From Bradyrhizobium sp. RP6 (GTDB lineage: Bacteria > Pseudomonadota > Alphaproteobacteria > Rhizobiales > Xanthobacteraceae): DNA of 64,000 nucleotides. The notes beneath the pieces were generated by a model. That model did not search any database and was not told the DNA's origin. It saw nothing but the letters and a program-made list of their open reading frames with translations. Within the stretch, counting starts at the first letter, position 1, and each line of letters opens with the position of its first letter. Positions 25,357 through 34,147 of the stretch are shown in pieces. The stretch lies in assembly GCF_003837805.1 (NCBI RefSeq), contig NZ_RQIT01000002.1, positions 620,001 to 684,000 of the forward strand, read 5' to 3'. The translations under genes were made by a program, and so were the position numbers.

Positions 25357-26016
25357 ATGACGACGGGCGGTCACGGAACTGACGGTGTCGAGCGGCGCGG
25401 ATTGATGTTCGTGCTGTCCTCGCCCTCGGGCGCGGGCAAGACGACACTGTCGCGTCTGCTGATCGAGCGGATGCCGGGCTTGAAAATGTCGGTCTCGGCG
25501 ACCACGCGGCCGATGCGCCCGGGTGAGGTCAACGGCAAGGACTATACCTTCGTCGACAAGGCCACGTTCGATGCCATGGTGAAGGCCGACGAGCTCCTGG
25601 AATGGGCGACGGTGTTTGACAACAGCTACGGCACGCCGCGTGGTCCTGTCGAGGCGGCGCTGTCGGCCGGGCAGGACGTGCTGTTCGACATCGACTGGCA
25701 GGGCACGCAGCAATTGAAGCACAAGGCCCGCGAGGACGTCGTCAGCGTCTTCATCCTGCCGCCCTCGGCGGCCGATCTCGAGAAGCGGCTGCATTCGCGG
25801 GCGCAGGATTCCGACGAGGTGATCCGCAAGCGCATGAGCCGCGCCAGCCACGAGATGAGCCACTGGGCCGAGTACGACTACATCGTGATCAATCACGACG
25901 TCGACGAGGCCTTCTCCGAGGTGCAGTCGATCCTGAAGGCCGAACGCCTCAAGCGCGAGCGGCGGATTGGCCTCGTAGGCTTCGTGCGAAGTTTGCAAGG
26001 TCAGCTTCAAGGTTAG
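25357..26016 (+). CDS. gmk: guanylate kinase
   Basis: A 219-residue enzyme phosphorylating GMP to GDP. The P-loop is SSPSGAGKTTLSR, the GMP-binding region TTRPMRPGEVNGKDY, and the lid region KRMSRASHEMSHWAEYDY. A 16-residue leader precedes the core. Its last 68 bases overlap on the opposite strand the 3' end of the membrane protein gene at 25949-27172. Confidence 0.97.
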   Translation: MTTGGHGTDGVERRGLMFVLSSPSGAGKTTLSRLLIERMPGLKMSVSATTRPMRPGEVNGKDYTFVDKATFDAMVKADELLEWATVFDNSYGTPRGPVEAALSAGQDVLFDIDWQGTQQLKHKAREDVVSVFILPPSAADLEKRLHSRAQDSDEVIRKRMSRASHEMSHWAEYDYIVINHDVDEAFSEVQSILKAERLKRERRIGLVGFVRSLQGQLQG

Positions 26017-27172
26017 GCCGCGACAGGCGCGGCCCTTCCTTCGCCAGCTGTTCGAGCATCGTCGTGATGACCTCGATGTCGACGGCATCGGCGTCACGAC
26101 CTGCCGGCGCGTCATCGCGATTCTCGCCGATCTCGTTGGCGGCGCGCCGGGGAGCTGTGGCCACGGACTCGATTTTCTTGTCGACCGCCTTCGTCTCGAC
26201 CTTGTCTCTTCTGATCCCGATAGGTTCGGCCGGGGTGGCGGCACGTTGCCTCCGCGCGTCGATCAGCTCCATCTCGCGGCCGATCGCGGCGAGTTTCGTC
26301 GTTTGCTTTTTCGGTTGCGGACGTACCGCGTCGAAGTCGATGGGGTGCAGCGGCTGGGTGTCGGCCGGCGCTGAAGGGAGCCAGGGCGCACGGCCTCCGT
26401 CCTGGTCCTGCATCTCCCGATCGCCCCAGTGTCCGTGACGGTCGGCGGATTGGCGGCGGACGCGCGCGCCGGCGAAACGGTAGATGACGCTGCCGAGCAT
26501 TCCGGCGAGCGCCAGTGCGCCGCCGATCACGAGCAGCAGCGTCTGGAGCGAGCCGGTCGGCTTGTCGGCCGTGCCGTCTGCGGCAGCAAGCGCAACCGGG
26601 GAGGGAGATTTTGACGGCTTTGCGCCCGGCTGCGCGGGTGCTGCGACGACGGTTGGTGCCGGCGGCGCAGGCGGAGCGGAGGCTGCGGAGACATCGGGCC
26701 AGGGCGTAGCGGCAGCGGGTTGCTGCGCGTTGCCGTCAGCGGTCTGCTCCGCGGCTTGTTGTACCGGCGTCGGGGCGGCAGCTTGCGCGGGCGCGTTCGG
26801 CGTCTTCTGGGCGGCGGCGCCGCTCCGCGGCGTCAGATATTCGGCGCGCGCGTCCTGCACCGCGTGCTGCTGCGGCGCCGGCGCATCTGTCGTCGGAGTA
26901 TCGCTCGTGGTCTGCGCGGTCTGGGCGGTTTTGACGCTGTCCTTGTCGCCGGCGGCACGCAGGTACCAGCATTGCCGCTTGGTCGTGCGTTCGAGGCGGT
27001 AGTACCAGTGCTGTCCCTGTGGCGCGGCGCCTTTTGGTGCTGTGAGGCAGTCGGAGGCTGCGCTGACAGCGCTCGATGGGGTCGGCGCGTTCTGCGACAC
27101 GGCAGCCAGTGGTGTGCCGGCAATGATGCTGCCAACAAGCGCAGATATGAATTTTGCGGTTCGGTTGCCCAT
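25949..27172 (-). CDS. exported/membrane hypothetical protein, Pro/Ala-rich
   Basis: About 407 residues with no recognised catalytic domain. A signal-like N-terminus (FISALVGSIIAGTPLAAVSQ) is followed by a short Trp/Cys-containing segment (CLTAPKGAAPQGQHWYYRLE, RQCWYLRA) that resembles a small periplasmic domain. Then come a long low-complexity Ala/Pro/Gln region, one membrane helix (LLLVIGGALALAGMLGSVIY) and a charged cytosolic tail. GGGAG before the ATG at 27170-27172 fixes the start. The 3' end overlaps gmk antisense by 68 bases, which suggests mutual transcriptional interference. Function unknown. Confidence 0.7.
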   Translation of the reverse strand: MGNRTAKFISALVGSIIAGTPLAAVSQNAPTPSSAVSAASDCLTAPKGAAPQGQHWYYRLERTTKRQCWYLRAAGDKDSVKTAQTAQTTSDTPTTDAPAPQQHAVQDARAEYLTPRSGAAAQKTPNAPAQAAAPTPVQQAAEQTADGNAQQPAAATPWPDVSAASAPPAPPAPTVVAAPAQPGAKPSKSPSPVALAAADGTADKPTGSLQTLLLVIGGALALAGMLGSVIYRFAGARVRRQSADRHGHWGDREMQDQDGGRAPWLPSAPADTQPLHPIDFDAVRPQPKKQTTKLAAIGREMELIDARRQRAATPAEPIGIRRDKVETKAVDKKIESVATAPRRAANEIGENRDDAPAGRDADAVDIEVITTMLEQLAKEGPRLSRPNLEADLANFARSLRGQSAARA

Positions 27173-27949
27173 CCTGGTCTCCCGGTTACGCATGACGCAA
27201 CTTTCAACCAGCCCTTTCTCGTCAAAGAGTTGGGTGGCAATGAGCCGCAAATCCGGAGAGGATGTGGCTTGAATCGGGCCTGCGGCGCGCTCGTTCCGCG
27301 GCGATGTCAGGCTTTTTCAGTCTTACTGCTTGGCTGACCTCCAGGTTCCGCCGCAGTCGTCGGAGCGATGCCACGTGCCGACGGAAAGCGGCGTGATATA
27401 TGCCGTGCGATGCGGCCTGTCCATTCGAACCCGGCGAGCGGACATACCGTCGCGATCTCGCGGCGTGTGTCGCCGGCGATTGCTGTCGGTCCGGCCCGAT
27501 GGAGGCCAAAGGGCGCAGCGCCACTGACGCACGACGATAGGCTACGGGTCACCCGGACGCGGGGACGCGCTCGCCTCGGCCGCCGCGTGTGGCCTGGGGC
27601 GGACATTCTCTTCGGAGGGCAATCGTGCTTTCTGAAAAAGATCTTCCCCGGTGTTCATTCACAATGAGTGCGCAATCTGTTCTCCTGGTCGCCTGTCGGA
27701 ATCGTGCAAGAATTCGTAGTTGAGGACGTCTCCGAGACGAGATCCGACAGAGCGAACCGCCATTGCGCGGAGGCAGAAATGTCGTCTAGCAATACCTTTC
27801 GCCGGTGCCGCCGCCGGCGTCTATGATCAAGCGGTGCTTGCGTTCATGGAGCAGCATTAGCGGACAACTCGTAGCAACCTGTGTTTCACGTCGGTTGGAT
27901 CGTGCTCCAATGCGGTCCGCAGCTCAGCCAAACGTGGTGAGGTGATCGA
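27173..27949. other. long intergenic region with no supported gene
   Basis: About 777 bases with only short overlapping frames of up to 100 residues and no ribosome sites. One minus-strand frame (27323-27532) contains a peptide resembling a sialidase Asp-box (RSDDCGGTW), which could be a decayed fragment or chance. The stretch 27600-27950 looks less GC-rich than its neighbours and marks the start of an accessory block. Confidence 0.4.
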
Positions 27950-28933
27950 ATGAAACGCCGCGAATTCATCACGCTTCTCGGAAGCGCTGCTGCAGCATGG
28001 CCACTAACCTCGCGCGCGCAGCGACGCAAACCGAACCCGCGCGTCGGCGTTCTCTGGCATGCCGCCGACGCCAAGCAGGAAGAGGAATATCTGGTCGTCC
28101 TGACCAAGGCATTTCAGGAGCTTGGTTACGTCGACGGCAAGAATATCCAACTGGTGCACCGCTTTCCTGCCGAGCAGCCGGAACGATTTCGCACCCTGGC
28201 GCAGGAACTTGCCGAAGGCAAAGTCGATGTGATTGTCGCCGTGACGGGACTTGGCGCCAGGGAGGCTAAGCGAGCGACCAGCACTATTCCCATCGTACTT
28301 GTCGCGGACCCGGATCCGGTCGGCAGGGGGCTGGTCGAGAGCCTCGCGCGTCCTGGTGGCAATGTGACCGGACTTTCACTGATGACCGTTGATCTCTCCG
28401 GCAAGCGGCTTGCGCTGTTCAAGGAAATCGTTCCGAAATTGACCCGCCTGGCCCTCGTGCTCGATCCGCGAGAGCCGTCTTCCAAGCCCACCGCCATCGC
28501 TAACGAAAGAGCGGGAGGAGCTGCGGGATGCCTGATAAAAGTGTTCGAAGTGACGACGGCGGATGAGATTGACCCGACCTTTTCGGTCATTGCACGCGAG
28601 AGCTTCGATGGCGCATTTGCTGTTGGGCCGCCGATGTACAATGAACGGGTACAGGTGGGTGCCTCAGCCATGGCGCACAAGGTGCCGACAATTGCATCAA
28701 ACGCTGAACAGGTCCCTTACGGCCTGCTGCTCTCCTATGGACCGGATTTTCCCGATCATTTCCGGCGGGCGGTCGGCTATGTCGACAGGATCCTGAAAGG
28801 CGCAAAGCCCGGCGATCTGCCCATAGAGCAGCCGACTCGTCTCAAGCTGGTCATCAATCTGAAGACCGCGAAAGCACTCGGTCTCACCGTTCCGCATTCG
28901 CTGCTGGCCACGGCCGACCAGGTCATCGAGTGA
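27950..28933 (+). CDS. ABC transporter substrate-binding protein (ABC_sub_bind family)
   Basis: A 327-residue exported protein. The N-terminus MKRREFITLLGSAAAAWPL carries a RR-type (Tat-like) signal, typical of the many orphan ABC_sub_bind proteins of Bradyrhizobium. Family motifs: RVGVLWHAAD, ELGYVDGKNIQL, IPIVLVADPDPVGRGLVESLARPGGNVTG and the C-terminal NLKTAKALGLTVP. No permease or ATPase gene is near, so it is an orphan of unknown ligand; tryptophan/tyrosine-type ligands are known for some relatives. Confidence 0.9.
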   Translation: MKRREFITLLGSAAAAWPLTSRAQRRKPNPRVGVLWHAADAKQEEEYLVVLTKAFQELGYVDGKNIQLVHRFPAEQPERFRTLAQELAEGKVDVIVAVTGLGAREAKRATSTIPIVLVADPDPVGRGLVESLARPGGNVTGLSLMTVDLSGKRLALFKEIVPKLTRLALVLDPREPSSKPTAIANERAGGAAGCLIKVFEVTTADEIDPTFSVIARESFDGAFAVGPPMYNERVQVGASAMAHKVPTIASNAEQVPYGLLLSYGPDFPDHFRRAVGYVDRILKGAKPGDLPIEQPTRLKLVINLKTAKALGLTVPHSLLATADQVIE

Positions 28934-29011
28934 CGCCTCGGGAGTCCGGCTCTGGCCATCAGCGAACTGGCAACACCCTCCACGATATGCAGCAATGACG
29001 CTGATCTGGCT

Positions 29012-30007
29012 CTACGGCAGGATTCGTTGAAGGAAGGAGATCATATCAGCGATCGATCGAGCGCGAACCGCAGCGTCAAACCCCATCCAATAGCCGGGCG
29101 CTGCGGCGAGGCAGGCACCAAAGGCGGCTGGATCGAATGGCTTCGGCCCGCCATCGATTAGTGAGACCGGCCGCTTCGGTCCAAGCAGGATGAACGGACA
29201 TTTTTTCGTGCTGACGAGGTCCGGGTAGAAGCGGGCAGTAGCGAGATCGGGGACTGTCCAGGCATGGTAGGCGCCTGGATAAATTACAGTCTGGATCGGA
29301 GCGGGCGCACCGGCGACGCGGGCGTAGACCAAGTAATTCTCAATCTTTGTCACCGGCAGATTATCGTCCTTTTCGCCCAGCAGCATCAGCACCGGGGAGC
29401 CAGTATAGGCGCCCGGTCCCGCAATCGCGCCAAAAGTTCCGCCAGGATAGAATGCGACGTGGGCGGCAAACCGGTTTGGTCCGGGATTGAGCGCCGATCG
29501 CAGTGCCTCCATTGCTGCAAGATGGGCTACTTCAGCGCCATACGAGAACCCGATGATCGCAATGTGCCTCGCGTCGATCCGGTTTTCGGCGGAAAGAAAG
29601 CGCAGCGCGGCATATGCATCCGCAACGCCAATAGGCAGATAGCCAGGTGATCCCTGCAGTGCTGTGCCCGTGGTTCCGCGCGCAGCAAAACTGTCATAGG
29701 TCAATGTGGCGAAGCCTGCCTTGCGCAATCCGGCGGCGACATAACCCTCGTTCGCGTTGCGATAGCCGGCGAGTGTGTGCACGACGATGACGGCGGGGTA
29801 GTGATCCTTGGTCTGTTCGGGAAACGCGAGGATAGCCTTGATCGTCACCGGCCCCGTCGTCGCCTCTTGCGCCAAAAGCTGGCGCATGTCGCCATAGGTG
29901 GCGGATTGAAACGTGATTGTGGTCGTGCCTGGCTGCGACGTCTGACAATGTCCAGTCGCCGTTCCATATGCGAACGCCGCCATCACTAAGCACAAGATGC
30001 GGTACAT
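29012..30007 (-). CDS. exported dienelactone-hydrolase-type alpha/beta hydrolase
   Basis: A protein of about 331 residues with a signal peptide (start MYRILCLVMAAFAYG at 30005-30007; the frame allows an earlier start at 30040). The alpha/beta hydrolase core shows the nucleophile elbow GFSYGAE with Ser rather than the Cys of classical dienelactone hydrolases, an LMLLGEKDD strand with the acid region, and the C-terminal catalytic His in GAYHAW. Periplasmic location and Ser nucleophile suggest an esterase; the substrate is unknown. It converges with the upstream ABC_sub_bind gene. Confidence 0.8.
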   Translation of the reverse strand: MYRILCLVMAAFAYGTATGHCQTSQPGTTTITFQSATYGDMRQLLAQEATTGPVTIKAILAFPEQTKDHYPAVIVVHTLAGYRNANEGYVAAGLRKAGFATLTYDSFAARGTTGTALQGSPGYLPIGVADAYAALRFLSAENRIDARHIAIIGFSYGAEVAHLAAMEALRSALNPGPNRFAAHVAFYPGGTFGAIAGPGAYTGSPVLMLLGEKDDNLPVTKIENYLVYARVAGAPAPIQTVIYPGAYHAWTVPDLATARFYPDLVSTKKCPFILLGPKRPVSLIDGGPKPFDPAAFGACLAAAPGYWMGFDAAVRARSIADMISFLQRILP

Positions 30008-30332
30008 CGAGGGTGCCTTTGCTTCGCGTTGCTCGGACAAACTACTCAGCCGGTTCTGCGAAAGCCACCTCCGTTCTTGGCATCGAGCTGAATAACTCGA
30101 GAGCCGCCGCTATGGCAGCGGGCGGGAGTTGGGACATACCAAGATTGTAGGGTTGACCGCGGCTTGTGGCCCAAGGTCCACCACCCGCCGTCAAAATTGC
30201 TGGGCAGACACACTTCTTGATCCTGCTCTACGTGTCCGCGTGCAATGTCCCCTGTTAGCCCTCCCGATCAGGCCCGTTCCACCTCGAAACTTCTCGCCCC
30301 CGTCGTCGTTGAATCGCGGCTGAGGAGCAAGC
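30008..30332. other. divergent intergenic region without a gene
   Basis: About 325 bases between the hydrolase and cupin starts. I see no convincing frame, repeat or terminator. It should carry the promoters of both genes. Confidence 0.4.
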
Positions 30333-30947
30333 ATGCCGGTCAAGGATCAGATCAAGAACTTTGCCAGGAAGCTCGTTGAAGAGCATCCCGATGCGGCGAC
30401 GCTGCGGGCGCTGGTGCGGGCGCGGAAACCGACAGCCATCCATTTTCGCGACGATGGCATCGTGCCGAACAATCCGAAACTTCCGGCGCTGCTTTATCGC
30501 GGGGCGGTAAAGCTGAAGGGCCGGCGTTTTCCGCCCGAGGTCATCATCGACACGCTGTTCGCCTCGAATGGCTGGGGCCGGTCGTGGCGCGACACCGTAT
30601 ACGACTTCGTTCATTATCATTCGCAAATCCACGAAGTGATGGGCGTGGCGCGCGGCACGGCCAGGATCGAGTGCGGCGGCATCAAGGGCCGCATCCTCAA
30701 TGTGAAAGCCGGTGACGTTCTGGTCCTGCCCGCGGGCACGGGACACCGGTTGATCGAGTCCAGCCGGGACTTTCTTGTAGTCGGAGCGTACCCGCAGGAG
30801 GGCACGTACGACGAGTGCACGGATACGCGGGAGCGTCCCGATGCCGTCAAGCGCATCGCCAAGGTCCGCAAGCCGAAGACAGATCCTGTCCTCGGACCCG
30901 GCGGGGCGCTGGTCCAACACTGGCGGACGCAGCCGCCGCGATCGTGA
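30333..30947 (+). CDS. cupin-domain protein, YjlB-like
   Basis: A 204-residue protein resembling B. subtilis YjlB. The cupin barrel has motif 1 as HYHSQIHEVMGVARG (two His and one Glu ligand positions) and motif 2 as GDVLVLPAGTGHRL (fourth His), so a metal site is likely. It is probably cytosolic; no signal peptide is seen. The N-terminal helical part (KNFARKLVEEHPDAATLRAL) is extra to the barrel. Reaction unknown. The next gene begins about 70 bases downstream on the same strand. Confidence 0.82.
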   Translation: MPVKDQIKNFARKLVEEHPDAATLRALVRARKPTAIHFRDDGIVPNNPKLPALLYRGAVKLKGRRFPPEVIIDTLFASNGWGRSWRDTVYDFVHYHSQIHEVMGVARGTARIECGGIKGRILNVKAGDVLVLPAGTGHRLIESSRDFLVVGAYPQEGTYDECTDTRERPDAVKRIAKVRKPKTDPVLGPGGALVQHWRTQPPRS

Positions 30948-31020
30948 AGGATTGGATGCGCGCGTGCCGACGCATCCCGGCTTCTCCGGGAACGCCGGCG
31001 CTCCAGGCGAGTTGCCGCAC

Positions 31021-31341
31021 ATGTCTCTTCCGAAGTCAAAAGGCTGGCTCACCGAGATCGGCGTCGCCACCTCGCGCCCGGCCGCGTTCGCCGTTTACGT
31101 GGTCTATGGCATCGCCTGGATCACGCTGGGCAACGGACTCGAATGGCACTCGTTCGCGACGCTGGCGACATGGGGCATGACGCTGGTGATCCAGCGCGCC
31201 GAGCACCGCGACACCCAGGCGATTCACGCCAAGCTCGACGAGCTGCTCAAGGCCGCTGGCCGCGACGAACTGATGAAGGTGGATGACGAGGACGCCGAGG
31301 AGGTCGAGACCCAGCGGGAGGAAATTCGACGCACGAGCTAG
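31021..31341 (+). CDS. low-affinity iron permease family small membrane protein
   Basis: A 106-residue protein with two hydrophobic segments (RPAAFAVYVVYGIAWITL and FATLATWGMTLVIQ), followed by AEHRDTQAIHAKLDELL and an acidic tail. This is the short bacterial form of the Fet4-like family. The name comes from fungal transporters; the bacterial short form has no proven iron function. The start ATG at 31021 follows GGCGAG. Confidence 0.82.
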   Translation: MSLPKSKGWLTEIGVATSRPAAFAVYVVYGIAWITLGNGLEWHSFATLATWGMTLVIQRAEHRDTQAIHAKLDELLKAAGRDELMKVDDEDAEEVETQREEIRRTS

Positions 31342-31361
31342 CGCATCGTATGCCGGCTCGC

Positions 31362-32063
31362 TCAGCTCAGATAGTCTGGCCTGAAGTCCGCAAGCTTGCG
31401 CAGCTCGTCGGGCTGGAGCAGCTCGATCTCGCTGCCTTCCCATGCAATCAGCCCGCGATGCCTCAGCTCCTGGATGGTGCGATTGACGTGGACGATCGAG
31501 AGCCCGCAGGCGTCCGCAACGTGCCGCTGCGTCATCGGCATCTGGAAACTGCCGTCCTTGACGAGGCCGACGACCTCCAGCCTTGCTGAGATCTCGCAGA
31601 TGAGATGCGCGACCTTGGGCAGTGCCGCCTGTGCGCCGAGGCGCGCGATCCATTGCCGCGAGATCGCCGCGTCGATCAGCGTCTCGCGCCAGAAGGCGCG
31701 AGTCAGGTGGATCGAACCGTCGAGAAGCTGGCGCAGCTGGTTGTGCGCGACGGTGCCGACGATGGTCGGGCCGAGCCCGACGAGGTCCGCATCCAGCGAC
31801 GAGACCAGCAGCGTGTGCAGGCACGGCATGTCGCCGGGAACGTGGAAGGCAAGGATCTGGCTGCGATCGCCGACGATACGTGCCTGGTAGAGGAAGCCGC
31901 TGACGACGAAGACGCAGCGTGAGGCGGCCTCACCCTGGCGCAGCACGATCTCGCCATCCGCGACCTGGCGCAGCGTGGACGGCAAGCCTGCGATCTGCCG
32001 GCGTTCGTCCTCGGACAGGCCTTCGATCGCCTGGAGACGCGCGATGAACTTCGGATGCGGCAT
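31362..32063 (-). CDS. Crp/Fnr family regulator 1
   Basis: A 233-residue regulator with an N-terminal cyclic-nucleotide-binding-like domain (EIVLRQGEAASRCVFVVSG, FHVPGDMPCLHTLL) and a C-terminal winged helix (MTQRHVADACGLSIVHVNRTIQELRHRGLI). The Cys residues do not form an Fnr-type cluster motif, so oxygen sensing through Fe-S is unlikely. It is the first of three paralogous-type regulators within 2.6 kb. It converges with the iron-permease-family gene. Confidence 0.9.
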   Translation of the reverse strand: MPHPKFIARLQAIEGLSEDERRQIAGLPSTLRQVADGEIVLRQGEAASRCVFVVSGFLYQARIVGDRSQILAFHVPGDMPCLHTLLVSSLDADLVGLGPTIVGTVAHNQLRQLLDGSIHLTRAFWRETLIDAAISRQWIARLGAQAALPKVAHLICEISARLEVVGLVKDGSFQMPMTQRHVADACGLSIVHVNRTIQELRHRGLIAWEGSEIELLQPDELRKLADFRPDYLS

Positions 32064-32079
32064 GAGACGAGTGGCGTGC

Positions 32080-32316
32080 TCAGACGTCCCGCCGGGACGC
32101 CACGAGCAGGCGCCGCGAGAGTCTTGCGATGGTCCGATCCGAGACCGGCACCGAGCGGAACTCGCGAATGGCGCGGGCCAGCTCCTGATCCGACATCGGG
32201 CGGGCCGGCTCCTGCAGCGTTCCCTTGAGGAGGGCGTCGCTGATGCTGTCGAGGTGCCCGCCCGTGTCAGATGCGAACAGCACGCGGATGCGCTCCAGGA
32301 TGGTCGTAGGGCTCAT
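32080..32316 (-). CDS. small hypothetical protein (78 aa)
   Basis: A soluble, mostly helical protein starting MSPTTILERIRVLF and ending SRRLLVASRRDV. The frame starts at 32385, but I chose the ATG at 32314-32316 for plausible composition; its ribosome site is weak. It lies 16 bases upstream of the first Crp/Fnr gene on the same strand and may be co-transcribed with it. No family is recognised. Confidence 0.5.
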   Translation of the reverse strand: MSPTTILERIRVLFASDTGGHLDSISDALLKGTLQEPARPMSDQELARAIREFRSVPVSDRTIARLSRRLLVASRRDV

Positions 32317-32424
32317 GAGAAATCCGGCTCGGTCCGAGATTGGGATGTGTGGCTGCGATCCGGTACGTCGCAGGCCGATTAGCAACCTGTGCTTCCAACC
32401 AGCGTTCTAGTCCGCTGAATGCAA

Positions 32425-32452
32425 GCCGGACGTATCAATTGATAGAACCGGC
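32425..32452. promoter_or_regulatory. 28-base symmetrical operator between divergent genes
   Basis: GCCGG-ACG-TATCAATTGATA-GAA-CCGGC has a perfect 12-base centre and matching outer arms on the same axis. It lies 18 bases before the second Crp/Fnr start and about 110 bases before the divergent small gene. The centre contains ATCAA/TTGAT, the Fnr half-site units in back-to-back order. Confidence 0.6.
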
Positions 32453-32470
32453 GCGATTTTTGGCGGCCAC

Positions 32471-33208
32471 ATGGAAAACGCGCACGACGTACTGATCCGG
32501 AACCTTTCCGAGCATACCGCTCTGGCAGAGGAGGACATCGCGGAAATCCGCGCGCTCACCTTCACGCAGCGCGATTTGGAACCTAACGAGGATTTCATCC
32601 GCCAGGGCGACGAACCCGAACATTCGGTGCTGGTCGTCTCGGGCATGGTCGCGCGCTACCACCTGCTCGGGAGCGGCCGGCGGCAGTATCTGGCGTTCCA
32701 TCTCATCGGCGACCTTCCGGATGCGCAGGGATTGTTCATCGACCAGATGGACCACGGATTGAGTGCGCTGGGGGCGGCCACAGTCGCCTTCATCCCGCAT
32801 CGCGAATTGTTCATCGCCTTCCGGCGGCGGCCAACCTTCGCGCTGGCCGTCTGGCGCGAGACGCTGCTCGATGCCGCGATCTTTCGCGAGGCCATCACCA
32901 ACAACAGCGCCCGGCCGATGCAGGCGCGCATGGCGCACCTGTTCTGCGAGCTGTTCTACCGCGCCCGCGCGGCGCAGCTGGTCCGCGGCAATCGCTGCCG
33001 CGTGCCCATCAGCCTGGCCCAGCTCGGCGAGGCGCTGGGCATGGCGATCGCGACGGTGAACCGGACGCTCGCCGACCTCAGGCGGAGTGGAGCCATGGAC
33101 CTGCGCGAGGGCGAGCTGATCGTGTCGAAATGGCGTGAATTGCAGCGGCTCGGGGATTTCAGCCCGGTCTATCTGCACCAGAAGCGACAGTCGCCGCCGC
33201 GTGCGTGA
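32471..33208 (+). CDS. Crp/Fnr family regulator 2
   Basis: A 245-residue regulator: sensor beta-roll (DFIRQGDEPEHSVLVVSGMVARY, FHLIGDLPDAQGLF), dimer helix, then a winged helix (ISLAQLGEALGMAIATVNRTLADLRRSGAM). No Fnr-type Cys cluster is seen. The effector is unknown; the roll lacks an obvious cAMP-contacting RSA motif. The start follows a 28-base symmetrical dyad at 32425-32452. It converges with regulator 3, with only 11 bases between stops. Confidence 0.9.
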   Translation: MENAHDVLIRNLSEHTALAEEDIAEIRALTFTQRDLEPNEDFIRQGDEPEHSVLVVSGMVARYHLLGSGRRQYLAFHLIGDLPDAQGLFIDQMDHGLSALGAATVAFIPHRELFIAFRRRPTFALAVWRETLLDAAIFREAITNNSARPMQARMAHLFCELFYRARAAQLVRGNRCRVPISLAQLGEALGMAIATVNRTLADLRRSGAMDLREGELIVSKWRELQRLGDFSPVYLHQKRQSPPRA

Positions 33209-33219
33209 GACGAAGGGCA

Positions 33220-33939
33220 CTAGCCCTCTGCAGTTGCCGCTGCGCCCCGCACCTCGTCGAAATACTTGTTCACCCAATTTTTGCAACAGCAGGCTCTTGC
33301 TTCGAGCGCCGACGCGTCGAGGATCAGGATGGCGCCGCGGCGGGTCGCGAGGATACGCCTCGCCTTGAGCATCTGGATGACGCGGCTGGCATAGCTGCGG
33401 GAGACGCCCAGCATGCCGGCGAGCTGCTCGTGGGTGAGAGGGATCTCGGCTCCGCCGATATGTTCCTGCGCCGAGATGATCCACTTGGCTGCGCGCTGCT
33501 CGATCGAATGCGCGGCGTTGCAGGCCGCAGCCTGCAGCAGCTGCGCGAACTGGCAGTCGGCATAGCGCGAGAAGACCTCATGGAGCGTGGGCGACCTCTG
33601 CTGCGCCTGCTCGAACGCCCGCAGCGGCAGCCGAAGAAGGGTGCCGCCGAGCTTCACGACGATGCGCGAATAGGCGATCGAAACGGTGCGGCCGGGGGCA
33701 ATGCCCACCGCACCCTCACGCCCCACCAGCAGGCTTTCGACCTCGCGATCGTCCTCGACCGGCACGGCGAACGACACGAGTGCGGGACCACAGGGAAAAT
33801 GGACCGCCGCGACGCCGTCGCCGGCGTGGTGCAGGATGTGGCTCGCCTCGACCTCGACCGGCTGAAGGTGAGGCGCGAGCAGCTCAAAATCTTGAGGGGG
33901 GAGCTGCCGGAGCAGATCGTTCTGGGGCCGACCGGTCAC
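33220..33939 (-). CDS. Crp/Fnr family regulator 3
   Basis: About 239 residues if the GTG at 33937-33939 is used (TGRPQNDLLRQLPPQDFELL); the frame opens further up to an ATG at 34026 that adds 29 basic residues, so the start is unsure. The sensor domain is degenerate compared with the other two regulators; the winged helix reads LTHEQLAGMLGVSRSYASRVIQMLKARRIL. Three consecutive cysteines (ACCCKNW) near the C-terminus are unusual and could bind metal or sense redox state. Target genes are unknown. Confidence 0.85.
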   Translation of the reverse strand: MTGRPQNDLLRQLPPQDFELLAPHLQPVEVEASHILHHAGDGVAAVHFPCGPALVSFAVPVEDDREVESLLVGREGAVGIAPGRTVSIAYSRIVVKLGGTLLRLPLRAFEQAQQRSPTLHEVFSRYADCQFAQLLQAAACNAAHSIEQRAAKWIISAQEHIGGAEIPLTHEQLAGMLGVSRSYASRVIQMLKARRILATRRGAILILDASALEARACCCKNWVNKYFDEVRGAAATAEG

Positions 33940-34147
33940 AATGTGTTCTCTTGGGCGGGCCGGAATCGGCGCCAGCGGGAAACCTACGTTTCCGCGGAGG
34001 AACCGACGGTTCCAAAGTGCACACAACGGACGTCAGCGCGTTGAAAATTTGGCCTCGGCTTGCCGGGCTTCCGGAGATTGCCGGCATCATCGCGGCTTCA
34101 AGCCCGAACACCGCCGGAACGGCGCGTCCGAGGGGCGACGACGATCG

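Noticed and set aside
24349..26244. 631-codon minus-strand frame opposite yicC and gmk
   Set aside because: Both underlying genes are well supported; the frame's sequence is typical of antisense high-GC frames.
27323..27532. Asp-box-like peptide RSDDCGGTW as a sialidase/BNR gene
   Set aside because: Only one short motif in a 69-codon frame without a start signal; insufficient for a gene call.
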